DNA of 64,000 nt. Origin: Lentzea sp033794685 (lineage in GTDB: Bacteria > Actinomycetota > Actinomycetes > Mycobacteriales > Pseudonocardiaceae). The stretch lies in assembly GCA_033794685.1 (NCBI GenBank), contig JARAYZ010000002.1. One strand, given 5' to 3'. A program made the position numbers and the translations under genes. Under the pieces are notes generated by a model that was not told where the DNA came from, did not search any database, and was given only the letters and a program-made list of their open reading frames with translations. Shown here piece after piece: positions 34,101 through 41,032 of this stretch (the first letter of the stretch is position 1; each line of letters begins with the position of its first letter).

Positions 34101-35909
34101 CCCCGCCCCGTGCGCGGGCTCGATGACGGTCGCCTCCCACTGCGGCTGCGCGCCGTCGAGCGGGGTGATGGCCAGGTCGTCGATCCCCGCGACCGTGAGG
34201 AGCAGCACCGGCCGTGCGTCGGTGAGCATCGCCTCCACGCGTTCCGACGGGCAGTCCTGGTCGATGGGCAGGACGGCGGCACCGGCCTTGAGGATCGCGG
34301 TCACCGCGACCACGAGTTCGATCGAGCGCGGGACGGACACCGCCACCGGACGTTCGGGCCCCGCTCCGAGGTCGACGAGCTTGCGCGCGAGACCGGCGGC
34401 TCGCGCGGCCAGTCGCCCGTAGGTCAGGACGGTGTCGTCGTGTTCGACGGCGACCGCGTCCGGGGTGGCGACCGCCTGCGCGTCGAGCAGGGCGGGCACC
34501 GTCACGCCGTCGAGGTCGGCGACGGGGCCGGTACCGAGGTCGAGGAGCGCGCGGTGTTCTTCCTCGCTGAGGACGCTGATGTCCCGGACGCGTGCGCGGG
34601 GATCGGCCAACGCGGCGCGGAGGAAGGCCACGAGCTTCTCGGTGAGACCCGCGACGTCCTCGCCGGTGTACAGGTTCCCCGGCGCGTCGAGACGGACGTG
34701 GAAGTCGCTGTCCGCGCTGCCGTCGGTGTAGGTGACGATCCTGACCTCGTCCGGCAGCCCGTGCGTCCCGCCGGCGAACCTGCCGACGGCGCCCGCGAGG
34801 TCGAGCTCCTCGAGGAACGGGACGACGCTGATGACGGGACCGAACGGACTGCGGGCGTCGCCGGCGTGACCGGCCGCGCGCTTGATCAGGCTGACGTTGT
34901 GCTCGGCGTGTTCCAGGACCTCCAGGCGTGCCCCGCGCACCGACGCCGCCAGCTCGGCGAAGCTCGCCGCCGGCGGCACGTCCACCGTCATCGGCAGGGC
35001 GTTGGAGTACAGGCCCAGTGCCTGCCTGGTCTTCCCGCTGCGGTGGTTGACGGTGAAGGACAGCAACGGTTTCGGTGTGTCGCAGAGGCGTTGCAGGAAG
35101 GCGATCGTGGCGGCGGTGATCAGGTCCGTGACGCTCGTGCCGGTCGAGCGGGCGGCGGCGTGCCACCCGGCGACCTCGCTCGCCGCCACGACACCGGTGT
35201 AGCTCGCCACGCCCAGCGGTGCGGTCAGACCGTCCCAGAACTCGGCGTCTTCCGTGCGCGACACGACGTCCGAACGCACACCCGTCGGCAACCGGGCGGC
35301 CGTCCCGCCGCCCGAGACGTAGTTCCGCCAGAACTCTTCCGCTTCGAGGAAGTGTTCGGACGACCGGTAGGCCGCCTCCCGCTCGCCCGCGATCACGGGC
35401 GGGCCTCCCGGCCGCGGCGGCACCGGGACGCCGGCGCGCAGAGCGCGGTAGATCTGCGCGATGCGTTGGGACAGCAGCGTGAAGACACCGAACGCGTCGA
35501 TCAGGATCTGGTGGAGGATCAGGCAGACGAGGTGGTGGTCGTCGGCCAGCCGGACGGTGCCGATCCGGAACAACGCGTCCGTGCCGAGGTCGAACGGGCG
35601 GCGGATCTCCTCGACGAGGAACTCGCGGGCCGCGTGCGCGGGGTCGGCCGCGTCGCTCACGTCGAGACCGAAGGGCTCCCAGGCGTCCGGATCACGGCTG
35701 ACGAGCCGGAGTTCGCCGTCCTCGCGCCGGAAGTTCACCTGGAGCGGGATCGCCTCGCCCATCGCCAGTCGCAGCGCGTCCCGCACGTCCCCGAGGTCCA
35801 CATCGCCGCGCACCGCCCAGATGGTCGTGGTGTTGTTCGGCACGCCAGGCGCGAGATCCTGTTCCAGCCACATTGCCTCCTGGGCCAGAGAAACACCGCT
35901 AGCACCCAT
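28188..35909 (-). CDS. NRPS: C-A(degenerate)-PCP-E-C-A(Gly)-PCP (modules 1 and 2)
   Basis: This 2573-aa synthetase starts at ATG 35909 behind GAGGAG. C1 has HQILIDA in place of HHxxxDG near residue 131. The first A domain is decayed: A3 reads GSGSSGVVLTH, A5 reads NLYGVAGAA, and A10 is NGVLDR, so the catalytic Lys is Val. Its PCP (GGDSILAM, near 1011) is intact and is followed by an epimerase domain (HHFAVDGTSW near 1203, VGFNHHGRV near 1428). Then come C2 of the D-accepting kind (HHMLFDG near 1685), an intact A domain (TSGSTGVPKG near 2140) with pocket DILQLGLIWK, a known Gly code, and PCP GGHSLL near 2520. This is the TioR/triostin-type D-Xaa-Gly layout. The first residue must be supplied in trans. 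Eight bp separate it from the terminal NRPS gene. Confidence 0.93.
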   Translation of the reverse strand: MGASGVSLAQEAMWLEQDLAPGVPNNTTTIWAVRGDVDLGDVRDALRLAMGEAIPLQVNFRREDGELRLVSRDPDAWEPFGLDVSDAADPAHAAREFLVEEIRRPFDLGTDALFRIGTVRLADDHHLVCLILHQILIDAFGVFTLLSQRIAQIYRALRAGVPVPPRPGGPPVIAGEREAAYRSSEHFLEAEEFWRNYVSGGGTAARLPTGVRSDVVSRTEDAEFWDGLTAPLGVASYTGVVAASEVAGWHAAARSTGTSVTDLITAATIAFLQRLCDTPKPLLSFTVNHRSGKTRQALGLYSNALPMTVDVPPAASFAELAASVRGARLEVLEHAEHNVSLIKRAAGHAGDARSPFGPVISVVPFLEELDLAGAVGRFAGGTHGLPDEVRIVTYTDGSADSDFHVRLDAPGNLYTGEDVAGLTEKLVAFLRAALADPRARVRDISVLSEEEHRALLDLGTGPVADLDGVTVPALLDAQAVATPDAVAVEHDDTVLTYGRLAARAAGLARKLVDLGAGPERPVAVSVPRSIELVVAVTAILKAGAAVLPIDQDCPSERVEAMLTDARPVLLLTVAGIDDLAITPLDGAQPQWEATVIEPAHGAGDPLAGDCHGEQAAFLRHGSGSSGVVLTHTALANGLRWMQRRYRLDATDRVLHEAPASLDASLWELLWPLIAGATIVLPGQDVHRNAVALAAAVRRTGATTLRVGPSVLAELVRDDDAVTACKDLRRVLCGGEPLPAGLAARLHEATGVPVHNLYGVAGAALDVASWEYVPQARAALIGRPISNTGAHVLDSRLHLAPPGVVGELYVTGAGLARGFLGRSALTADRFVACPFGPAGTRMYRTGDLARWNADGELDYAGRASERARIRGLRADPLEAGAVLAAHDAVAQAVVIARPDATGLVAYVVPASAGRMGAAGEDMDLSAGLDVADLRRFAATRLPAHLVPATVVVLDSLPLAANGVLDRAALPEPQVTRRAHRVPRTGEERILADAFAEVLGTGRIGVDDDFFTLGGDSILAMRVVTLARAGGLTLTARTVFEGRTVAAVAAAAGRTDVPAVPTLGDDGGAGPIPLPPMARLIAERGPGLDRLAQWLVLTTPADLTLDLLTTTVGAVLDQHDVLRSRLTGGALPIRPPGSVDAAGLIRHVRCPGDWHDPSWQTLLEQEATTATGEISAAAGRLVRLVWFEPPDGGTGRILIAAHHFAVDGTSWRVLIPDLAEAFAQSRSGRTPAPVGTSLRRWLEELAHEAVRPARVAELDLWRGMLTPAARPLGLRPLDPRTDLTRTAETLRVELPASLGRAVLTSVPAAFRCGVDDVLLTALVLAVNARRRDDRPIVRLEGHGRQEELVPGADLTRTAGWFATVHPVRFDLTGIDVTDALTGGQAAADALKRVKESRRALPDQGIGYTLLRYFNERTAAVLRELPADEVGFNHHGRVSFGQSRSDSAWTPAPEFGELRPSHDPDMPLLCALELNSLVTGTGSGERVQAMFTFATGVLSTEDVRALADDWQATLRGLHAQVNAGAGGLTPSDVPLVRVSQQDLDGWQRRYGRVSDVWSLTPLQQGLLFHSMLGDHASTSYQTQFVFRINGTPDVARLRAAAQTLLDRHPNLRVAFVPTATGDPVQVVVDGVEVPFQHVDLTDAPDSGRLLEILARERETRFPPDTAPLLRFSLITLSPTRCELALTAHHMLFDGWSLPLIEQELMRHYAEVGDPGPVDHGYREFLRWQARQHADQAIEAWAAELSGVAQPTLLAAAFPRAGGGDAVTEVGQADVPLTRQEAALVVRQATACGVTPNVLVQGAWAVVLAQLTGGTDVVFGSSVTVRPPELPGVHTAIGMFTNTVPVRVRCEPSESLESLLHAVQDAQARTLEHYHAGLGDIQRATGLPALFDTIVVFESFPVDRAALAGAGASAELTVTGIRPFAPTHYPVTVLAAADPTLSLTLQYHPDALDPGTVAEIADRFARVLRQFAADPRTRTASVDVLSDAERQLVLHDWNDTAADLPDELAPARFARQAAASPDAVALDAGERQLTYAELDERANRLAHWLIARGIGEESRVVVLLPRTADLVAALLAVWKAGACYVPVDPDHPAARVRSVIDDCAASLVLDEVLLTGTDLAQYPAHDPGIAVTAAQAAYTIYTSGSTGVPKGVVVGHGALANFLASMRETLRLTASDRWAAVTTIAFDIAALELFLPLTTGARVVLTGRDHVADPQAMTDLLEQAGVTVMQATPALWQMLVTHDAGRLAGLRVLTGGEALPLQLAEHLRATAAKVVNLYGPTETTIWSSLADVATSRPPSIGKPIANTRFLILDPALRPVPPGVGGDLWIAGDGLARGYHRQPGLTAGRFAADPFGPPGTRMYRTGDLARWSPSGEVEFLGRADFQIKLRGFRIEPGDVEHALTRHPAVREAVVTVREDEPGDKRLVAYVVADAEIPSPEQIRQFARELLPDYMVPSAVVTLPAIPLTANGKLNRARLPRPEAATATYRAPESPTQVALCGLFAEILGVDRVGLDDDFFALGGHSLLATRFAARVRTDLGVEMPIRAIFAAPTVAGLAETWAGLSGTVRKPLRRMTER

Positions 35910-36082
35910 GCAGACTCCTCGGAGAAAGCGACTCTCGATCGCCACTGACGCGTGGCGGAGCGCGGCTCGGCCATCCCGTTCGCGACTCCCCGGCGCTCGC
36001 CGGCGGAAGCGCCATTCCCTTGCCCACTCTAGGAAGCTGTTCGCCGACGCCCGGACCGCGTGAAAGATGTCGGCAAGGCGGG

Positions 36083-37852
36083 TCAGCGCCGGTGCGCGGC
36101 GACCGGTGCGGTGCGCAGGAACGCGCCGAGCTCACCGGGCGTGGGGTTGAGGAAGATGTCCTGTGCCGCAACGGGTCGGCCTGCTTTCTGGGTCAGGCGC
36201 CGTGCCGCGGCGACCGCGAGCAGGGAGTCACCACCCAGCAGGAAGAAGTTGTCGTCCGGTGCGCACGACTCCCGGTCGAGCACCTCGGACAGGACCGACA
36301 CGGCCAGTGCGTTCAGGTGGTTCGCGCGGTCAGCGGCCGCGGCCTCGGGGTGCGGCAGCGCCCGCCGGTCGATCTTGTCGCCGCGGTTGCGGGGCAGCTT
36401 TTCCATCCGCACGAACGCGACCGGAACCATGTGCGACGGCAACGCGTCCGCCATCGCGCGCCGTAGTTCGGCGTCGACCACCGGTGCGCTGGTCACCAGA
36501 TAGCCGACCAGTTGCGGCCGGCCGGTGCGGGATTCGACGGTCGTCGCGGCGGCCTCGCGAACTCCGGGGTGGGTCAGCATGGCCCGCTCCACCTCGCCCA
36601 TCTCGACCCGCTTGCCGTTGATCTGCACCTGGTCGTCGATGCGGCCGCAGTGCTCCAGGGCGCCGTCCGGGCGGACCCGCACCATGTCGCCGGTGCGGTA
36701 GATGCGCGAGCCCGGCTCGGCCGCCTCCGGGTCGGGCAGGAACTTCTCCGCCGTCGCGCGCGCGGACAGGTAGCCGAGCGCCAGCTGCCGTCCGCCGACG
36801 AGCAGTTCGCCCACCTCGCCGGGAGCGACGAGCCGGTCGTGCGCGTCGACCACCCGCCAGTTCGCGCCCGGCCACACGCGGCCGATGGGCGGCGTCCCGG
36901 CACGATCGGCGGCGGTGGCCGTCGCCGAGGTGATGCGCTCGGCCCAGGGCACCATCGGCGAGGTGACGATGTTGACCTCGTTGGCCCCGTACCAGTTGCC
37001 GATCTCGAACGGCAGTTCCGGCCTGCCCCACTCGCGCACCCGGTCGCTGCCGGTGAGCATCAGCCGCAGCGCGCAGGTCGGCCAGTCGAGCCTCGCCAGC
37101 GCCTCGGCCAGCGGGGCGACCGCGAAGACCTGGGTGATCCGCTGGTCGCGGATCCACAGCGCCAGTTCCTCCGGAGCGCTGACGATCTCGCGCGGCGGAA
37201 TCGACAGATGGGCGCCCGCGGCGAGGAACGGCCAGAACACCACGCTCACGGACACGTTCGTGTGCGAGGGGAACAGCCAGGCGCCGCGATCGTCGCGGTC
37301 GATCCGGTGCAGCTCCTCCTGGGTGGCGGTCGCGTAGGTCCAGGTGCGGTGCGGCACCAGGACGAGCTTCGGCACGCCGGTCGACCCGGACGTCTGCACC
37401 AGGCAGGCCATGTCCTCCGGTCCCACCTCGGGGAAGTCCGGCACGGGCCCGTCGTCCGCCTTGACCCGCCCGCCCTCGTCGAGCCGGTGCACGGTCCCGG
37501 TGAACGGCGGCTCCGGACTGCTCTCGTGCGTGATCCAGGCGACCGGCAGTGCCCTCTCGACGAAACCGGTGAGCCACTGCCTCGGGCCGCTGACGTCCAG
37601 CATCAGCGAGGCCCCGCCGGCCCGGGACACGGCCAGCAGCGCCACCAGGACCGCGGCGCTGCTCTCCATGTGCACGGCCACGGTTCCGCCGGGACGCAGG
37701 CCCTGCCGGATCAGCACGCCCGCCAGTTCGTCGGCGCGCTCGGTCAGTTCGCGGTAGGTGAGGCTCGTCCACTCGTCGGTCACGGCCGGCTTGTCCGGCG
37801 CCTCGGCCGCGCGGTCGGCGATCGTCCGATGCACGGGCACGAACTCATCCAT
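36083..37852 (-). CDS. Adenylation-carrier (A-PCP) didomain with atypical pocket
   Basis: This 589-aa protein has an A domain (A3 TSGSTGVPKLVLVPH near residue 155, A7 YRTGDMVR, A8 GRIDDQVQINGKRVEMGEVE, A10 DKIDRRALP near 480) and a C-terminal PCP (FFLLGGDSLLAV near 540). The A4 block PSHTNVSVSVVF lacks the Asp that anchors an alpha-amino group, and A5 is NWYGANEVNIV. The substrate is therefore probably not a normal alpha-amino acid; an aryl acid or modified acid is possible, but I cannot name it. It could load a chromophore starter or the PCP of the decayed first module. The start is ATG 37852 with GGAG seven bases upstream. It precedes the NRPS operon by 173 bp, and its carrier is almost identical to the free PCP at 43957. 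Confidence 0.88.
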   Translation of the reverse strand: MDEFVPVHRTIADRAAEAPDKPAVTDEWTSLTYRELTERADELAGVLIRQGLRPGGTVAVHMESSAAVLVALLAVSRAGGASLMLDVSGPRQWLTGFVERALPVAWITHESSPEPPFTGTVHRLDEGGRVKADDGPVPDFPEVGPEDMACLVQTSGSTGVPKLVLVPHRTWTYATATQEELHRIDRDDRGAWLFPSHTNVSVSVVFWPFLAAGAHLSIPPREIVSAPEELALWIRDQRITQVFAVAPLAEALARLDWPTCALRLMLTGSDRVREWGRPELPFEIGNWYGANEVNIVTSPMVPWAERITSATATAADRAGTPPIGRVWPGANWRVVDAHDRLVAPGEVGELLVGGRQLALGYLSARATAEKFLPDPEAAEPGSRIYRTGDMVRVRPDGALEHCGRIDDQVQINGKRVEMGEVERAMLTHPGVREAAATTVESRTGRPQLVGYLVTSAPVVDAELRRAMADALPSHMVPVAFVRMEKLPRNRGDKIDRRALPHPEAAAADRANHLNALAVSVLSEVLDRESCAPDDNFFLLGGDSLLAVAAARRLTQKAGRPVAAQDIFLNPTPGELGAFLRTAPVAAHRR

Positions 37853-37947
37853 CTCCGTACTCCATCCCGGCCGCTGCCACGGCCGACCGCTTCACAGGGG
37901 GTCGTGGCCGCACCGTAAGGCCGTCCCCGCGGCGATCCGGGCCGTGC

Positions 37948-37992
37948 GGAAGGAAGCGGGAAAGACACGAAACAACCGCGAAAGACTTGTGG
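37948..37992 (+). promoter_or_regulatory. Divergent promoter element, copy 1 (A-PCP / O-methyltransferase)
   Basis: The 351-bp gap between the divergent A-PCP and O-methyltransferase genes contains a block with GCGGGAAAGACAC, GAAACAACCGCG and AAAGACTTGTGG. It recurs almost unchanged, inverted relative to the window, at 43574-43618. The similarity extends on both sides (GTAAGGCCG toward the A-PCP, a CGGACCAT end toward the methyltransferase), so roughly 120 bp of promoter are shared. It is probably a common activator site for cluster genes. Confidence 0.6.
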
Positions 37993-38203
37993 CTGCCCGG
38001 TGGGCGCCACGCGGACCATGGCCGCAGGTCACCCTTCATCGGAAGGACTTCGCGCGCCGCGGACGTGCCGCGAGTCCGACCGTGGTGGCGACTTCGCGGC
38101 GATTGAGGAATCCGACCTGTTCGCAGGGCCGGCCGCCACCCTGCCCCCAACCCTGCCCGGTTCCCGGCACGTGCGGGCCGCCGCGGCTTCGGAGGTACTG
38201 ACC

Positions 38204-39235
38204 ATGAGCTCGTCCACCGCCAACCACCCGACCACCGGCGGCCCGACCGGCGTCCGGCGTCAGATCGACCCCGCCGACTACGTCGTGCCGTTCACGTTCC
38301 GCGTGATCTGCGATCTCGGGGTGGCCGACCACCTCGCCGACGGCCCGCTCTCCGTCGAGGACCTCGCCCGTCTGACCGAAACCCACGCGCCGTCGCTCTA
38401 CATGGCACTGCGCGCGCTGGCCAGCAGGGGGATCTTCACCGAGGTGCGGCCCAGGGTGTTCGACCTGACGCCGCTGGCCGAGCCGCTGCGCAGCGACCTC
38501 CCCGACTCGCTGCGCGAGGCGTACCCGTTCATCCCGGCCGACATCCAGGCCTGGGCCGCCCTGGACTACAGCATCCGGACGGGCAAGGCGGCCTTCGACC
38601 ACGTGCACGGCCAGGGCTACTTCGAGTACATGGCCGAGCACCCGGACGAGTGCGCGAAGTTCGACGCCTCCCAGCAGGCGATCACGCGCCGCGAGGTCGA
38701 GTCGGTGTCCGCGTACGACTGGGACTCCTTCAGCACCGTCGTCGACGTGGGCGGCGGCAACGGCGCGTTCCTGGCAGGGCTGCTGGTGAACAACCCGTCG
38801 CTGCGCGGCACGGTGTTCGACCAGCCGCACGTGGTCACCGGCGCCCCCAAGGTGCTGGCCGAGCACGGTGTCGCGGATCGGTGCGACGCCGTCGGCGGCA
38901 GCTTCTTCGAGTCCGTCCCGGCCGGCGCCGACGCGTACCTGCTCAAGCGGATCATGTTCGCGTGGAGCGAGGAGGAGTCGGTGACGCTGCTGCGGACCAT
39001 CCGGGCGGCGATGCACGACAAGAGCCGGCTGCTGCTCATCGAACCGGTCCTGGAGCCGGGCGACACGTTCAACCCCGGCAAGCTCTACGACATCGTCCTG
39101 CTCGTCCTGGCCGGCGGTGGGTCGCGCAGCATCGAGCAACTGGAAGACCTGTTCGCACAGGCGGATCTCAAGCTGGAGAGCATCGTGCGGACCCGGCTGC
39201 ACCCGATCGTCGTGATCGCGCCGGTCGTGCGCTGA
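38204..39235 (+). CDS. SAM-dependent O-methyltransferase (Methyltransf_2 family)
   Basis: This 343-aa protein has an N-terminal winged-helix dimerisation domain (residues about 20-110) and a C-terminal SAM-binding domain with VVDVGGGNGAFLAGLL (about residues 180-195) and a catalytic-loop region DAYLLKRIMFAWSEEESV near 245. It is of the polyketide/phenol O-methyltransferase group (DnrK/TcmO-like). The start is ATG 38204 with GGAGG eight bases before it. It diverges from the A-PCP gene and converges with the VOC/monooxygenase pair. With the flavin monooxygenase it could hydroxylate and methylate the aromatic chromophore, as in bisintercalators carrying methoxyquinaldic acid. That product link is inference. 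Confidence 0.88.
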   Translation: MSSSTANHPTTGGPTGVRRQIDPADYVVPFTFRVICDLGVADHLADGPLSVEDLARLTETHAPSLYMALRALASRGIFTEVRPRVFDLTPLAEPLRSDLPDSLREAYPFIPADIQAWAALDYSIRTGKAAFDHVHGQGYFEYMAEHPDECAKFDASQQAITRREVESVSAYDWDSFSTVVDVGGGNGAFLAGLLVNNPSLRGTVFDQPHVVTGAPKVLAEHGVADRCDAVGGSFFESVPAGADAYLLKRIMFAWSEEESVTLLRTIRAAMHDKSRLLLIEPVLEPGDTFNPGKLYDIVLLVLAGGGSRSIEQLEDLFAQADLKLESIVRTRLHPIVVIAPVVR

Positions 39236-39244
39236 GACGGACCA

Positions 39245-39289
39245 CGTGAACGGCCCCGCCCCGGACCGTCCGGGGCGGGGCCGTTCACG
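39245..39289. terminator. 21-bp-stem bidirectional terminator
   Basis: A perfect 21-bp inverted repeat (39245-39265 with 39269-39289) encloses a three-base loop; its core is CGGCCCCGCCCCGGA. It lies between the convergent O-methyltransferase and VOC-protein genes and is the strongest hairpin in the window. Confidence 0.85.
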
Positions 39290-39303
39290 GTTCGAACGCG
39301 GCC

Positions 39304-39732
39304 TCAGAAGGCCACCGCACCCCATTCGTGCGGCGGGACGTCCCGCAGGTGCCGGGTGAACTCCCAGAGATGGCCCTCCAGATCGCGGGCCAGGTACTGG
39401 CGCAACCCCCACGGTTTGTCCGTGAGGGGCTGGACGATCCGCGCGCCGCCCGCCGAGGCCCGTGCGAAGTGTTCATCCACATCGGACACCCAGACGATGA
39501 TCTGCTTGCAGGTGTGCTCAGCGCAGGGGGCGGTGTGCCGGTCACCGGTCGGCCGGACCATGACGACGCCACCGCCGGTGTCCAGGTCGGCGTGGCCGAC
39601 GGGCCCGGACGCCGGCTGCCGCAGCAGCAGACGGAAACCGAAGACCCGCACGAGCCAGTCGACGGCTCGGGCGGGGTCTGCGTAGGCCAGTTCGACCACC
39701 ACGTGCGGGAAACCGCGTGCCGGGTCGTACAT
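39304..39732 (-). CDS. VOC-superfamily (glyoxalase/bleomycin-resistance-like) protein
   Basis: This 142-aa protein has the paired beta-alpha-beta-beta-beta modules of the vicinal oxygen chelate fold (ELAYADPARAVDWLVRVFGF near residue 15, DVDEHFARASAGGARIVQPL near 85, and the closing RDLEGHLWEF near 120). Members are metal-dependent isomerases or dioxygenases, or drug-binding resistance proteins; the metal ligands cannot be assigned with certainty here. It begins at ATG 39732, five bases after the flavin monooxygenase stop, so the two are co-expressed. Possible roles are binding the product or acting on the ring hydroxylated by its neighbour. Confidence 0.8.
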   Translation of the reverse strand: MYDPARGFPHVVVELAYADPARAVDWLVRVFGFRLLLRQPASGPVGHADLDTGGGVVMVRPTGDRHTAPCAEHTCKQIIVWVSDVDEHFARASAGGARIVQPLTDKPWGLRQYLARDLEGHLWEFTRHLRDVPPHEWGAVAF

Positions 39733-39737
39733 CGACG

Positions 39738-40895
39738 TCAGGACGTCTGCCGTTTGATGCCGCGCTGGGCGAAGCCGCGGATACCGGGCAGCATCATCAT
39801 CTTGGTCATCATGCCGTTCATCCACACGTGGAAGTCGCTCGGCGGCGCGTAGTAGTACGTGCCGCGCTTGGCCATCGCCTGCCGCCGGGTGACCTCGGGC
39901 CGCAGTCCGGCCTCCCACTCGGCCAGCGCCGCGGGGAGGTCGTCGCCGTGCTTGCGCACCATCGCGCCGAGTTGGTCGCCACCGGCGAGCGCGAGGGAGG
40001 CGCCGTGCCCGGCGAAGAGCGTGACGCACCAGGCCGCGTCCCCGACCAGGACGACCCTGCCGTTGCTCCACTTCGGCGCGACTACCTTGCTGACCCGGTC
40101 GAAGTAGGCGTTGTCCGGGTCTTTTTCGAGGGAGCGCAACGCGTCCGGCACGCCGGCGGCCAGGTCCCCGAAGGCATCGCGCAACGACTTCACGGCGCCG
40201 TTCGCCAGTTCGCGGCCCGGATCATCGGCCCGGTAGGTGAAGAACGCCGAAGAACGCTCTGGCCCCAGGTTGACGACCCCCGCCGTGCGGCCGGGGCCGA
40301 TGAAGGTCGTGGCCGACGTCTCGGGCACGTCCGCGATCGGGTGGTCGAGCGGGAACGCCGCCACGACGTACGGCATGTCGACCCGGTAGTCGGGGCCGAA
40401 CGCCAGCCTGCGGGTCACCGACTGCACGCCGTCCGCGCCGATCAGCAGATCCGCCTGCTCGGTCGTGCCGTCGCTCAACCGGACCGTCACCCGGTCGGCG
40501 TCCTGGTCGATCGCGGTGATGGTGGTGCCGAAGCGGAATTCGGCGTGCTCGCTGGCGGCTTCGTACAGCGCCTTCTCCAGGTCGGTCCGGAACACCGTGA
40601 CCGTCCGGTTCCCCAGCGCGGCCTCGGCGAACGTGGCCGGCATGGTGACCTTCGGGCTGCCGTCCGCCCTGACCATCACGGAGTTGAACAGCCCCAACGC
40701 TCCCTTGGACAGAGCGGGCAGCAGCCCGAGTTCCTCGGCCGCGGTGTAGCCCTGCCCGAGCAGGTTCAGCATGTAGCCGCCGCTTCGCCTGCCGGGGGCG
40801 CGTTCCAGCACCAGCGGCTGCCAGCCGTCCCTGCCCAGCCGGAGTGCCGTGGCGAGCCCGGCCATCCCGGCGCCGACAATGACCACTCGTTTCAT
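39738..40895 (-). CDS. FAD-dependent aromatic monooxygenase (class A)
   Basis: This 385-aa protein has the flavoprotein hydroxylase motifs: Rossmann RVVIVGAGMAGLATALRLGR at residues 3-22, the DG motif in DLLIGADGVQSVTRRL near 155, and the GD motif in RVVLVGDAAWCVTLFAGHGA near 278. NAD(P)H-dependent hydroxylation of an aromatic ring is the usual reaction (TetX/phenol-hydroxylase-like). The start is ATG 40895 with GGGAG five bases before it; an upstream in-frame ATG lacks a site. It forms a pair with the VOC gene, converging on the O-methyltransferase. Ring hydroxylation of a kynurenine/quinaldate-type intermediate is the likely job, followed by O-methylation (inference). Confidence 0.88.
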   Translation of the reverse strand: MKRVVIVGAGMAGLATALRLGRDGWQPLVLERAPGRRSGGYMLNLLGQGYTAAEELGLLPALSKGALGLFNSVMVRADGSPKVTMPATFAEAALGNRTVTVFRTDLEKALYEAASEHAEFRFGTTITAIDQDADRVTVRLSDGTTEQADLLIGADGVQSVTRRLAFGPDYRVDMPYVVAAFPLDHPIADVPETSATTFIGPGRTAGVVNLGPERSSAFFTYRADDPGRELANGAVKSLRDAFGDLAAGVPDALRSLEKDPDNAYFDRVSKVVAPKWSNGRVVLVGDAAWCVTLFAGHGASLALAGGDQLGAMVRKHGDDLPAALAEWEAGLRPEVTRRQAMAKRGTYYYAPPSDFHVWMNGMMTKMMMLPGIRGFAQRGIKRQTS

Positions 40896-41032
40896 CAGCA
40901 CTCCCAGCCCAGAAAACGCACCGCCGCCGGACGCGCCGGTCACCACGGATTCTGGTTACGCGGTCGCGCGCACCGCTTGTCTCTTACCTATGTCTTTCCG
41001 TAATCCCTTGAGGTGAGCCGAAAAGGCAAACG

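Noticed and set aside
18784..35909. Calling the product thiocoraline, triostin or echinomycin itself
   Set aside because: The domain layout matches, but the module-4 code is Val (not Cys), module 2 is Gly (not Ala), module 1 is dead, and a Cy/Ox starter module is present.
31614..35948. A 1444-aa open frame antisense to the first NRPS, and similar long antisense frames across all NRPS genes
   Set aside because: High G+C makes the reverse strand stop-poor; the sequence is Arg/Gly/Pro/His-rich with no domain, while the opposite strand shows clear NRPS motifs.
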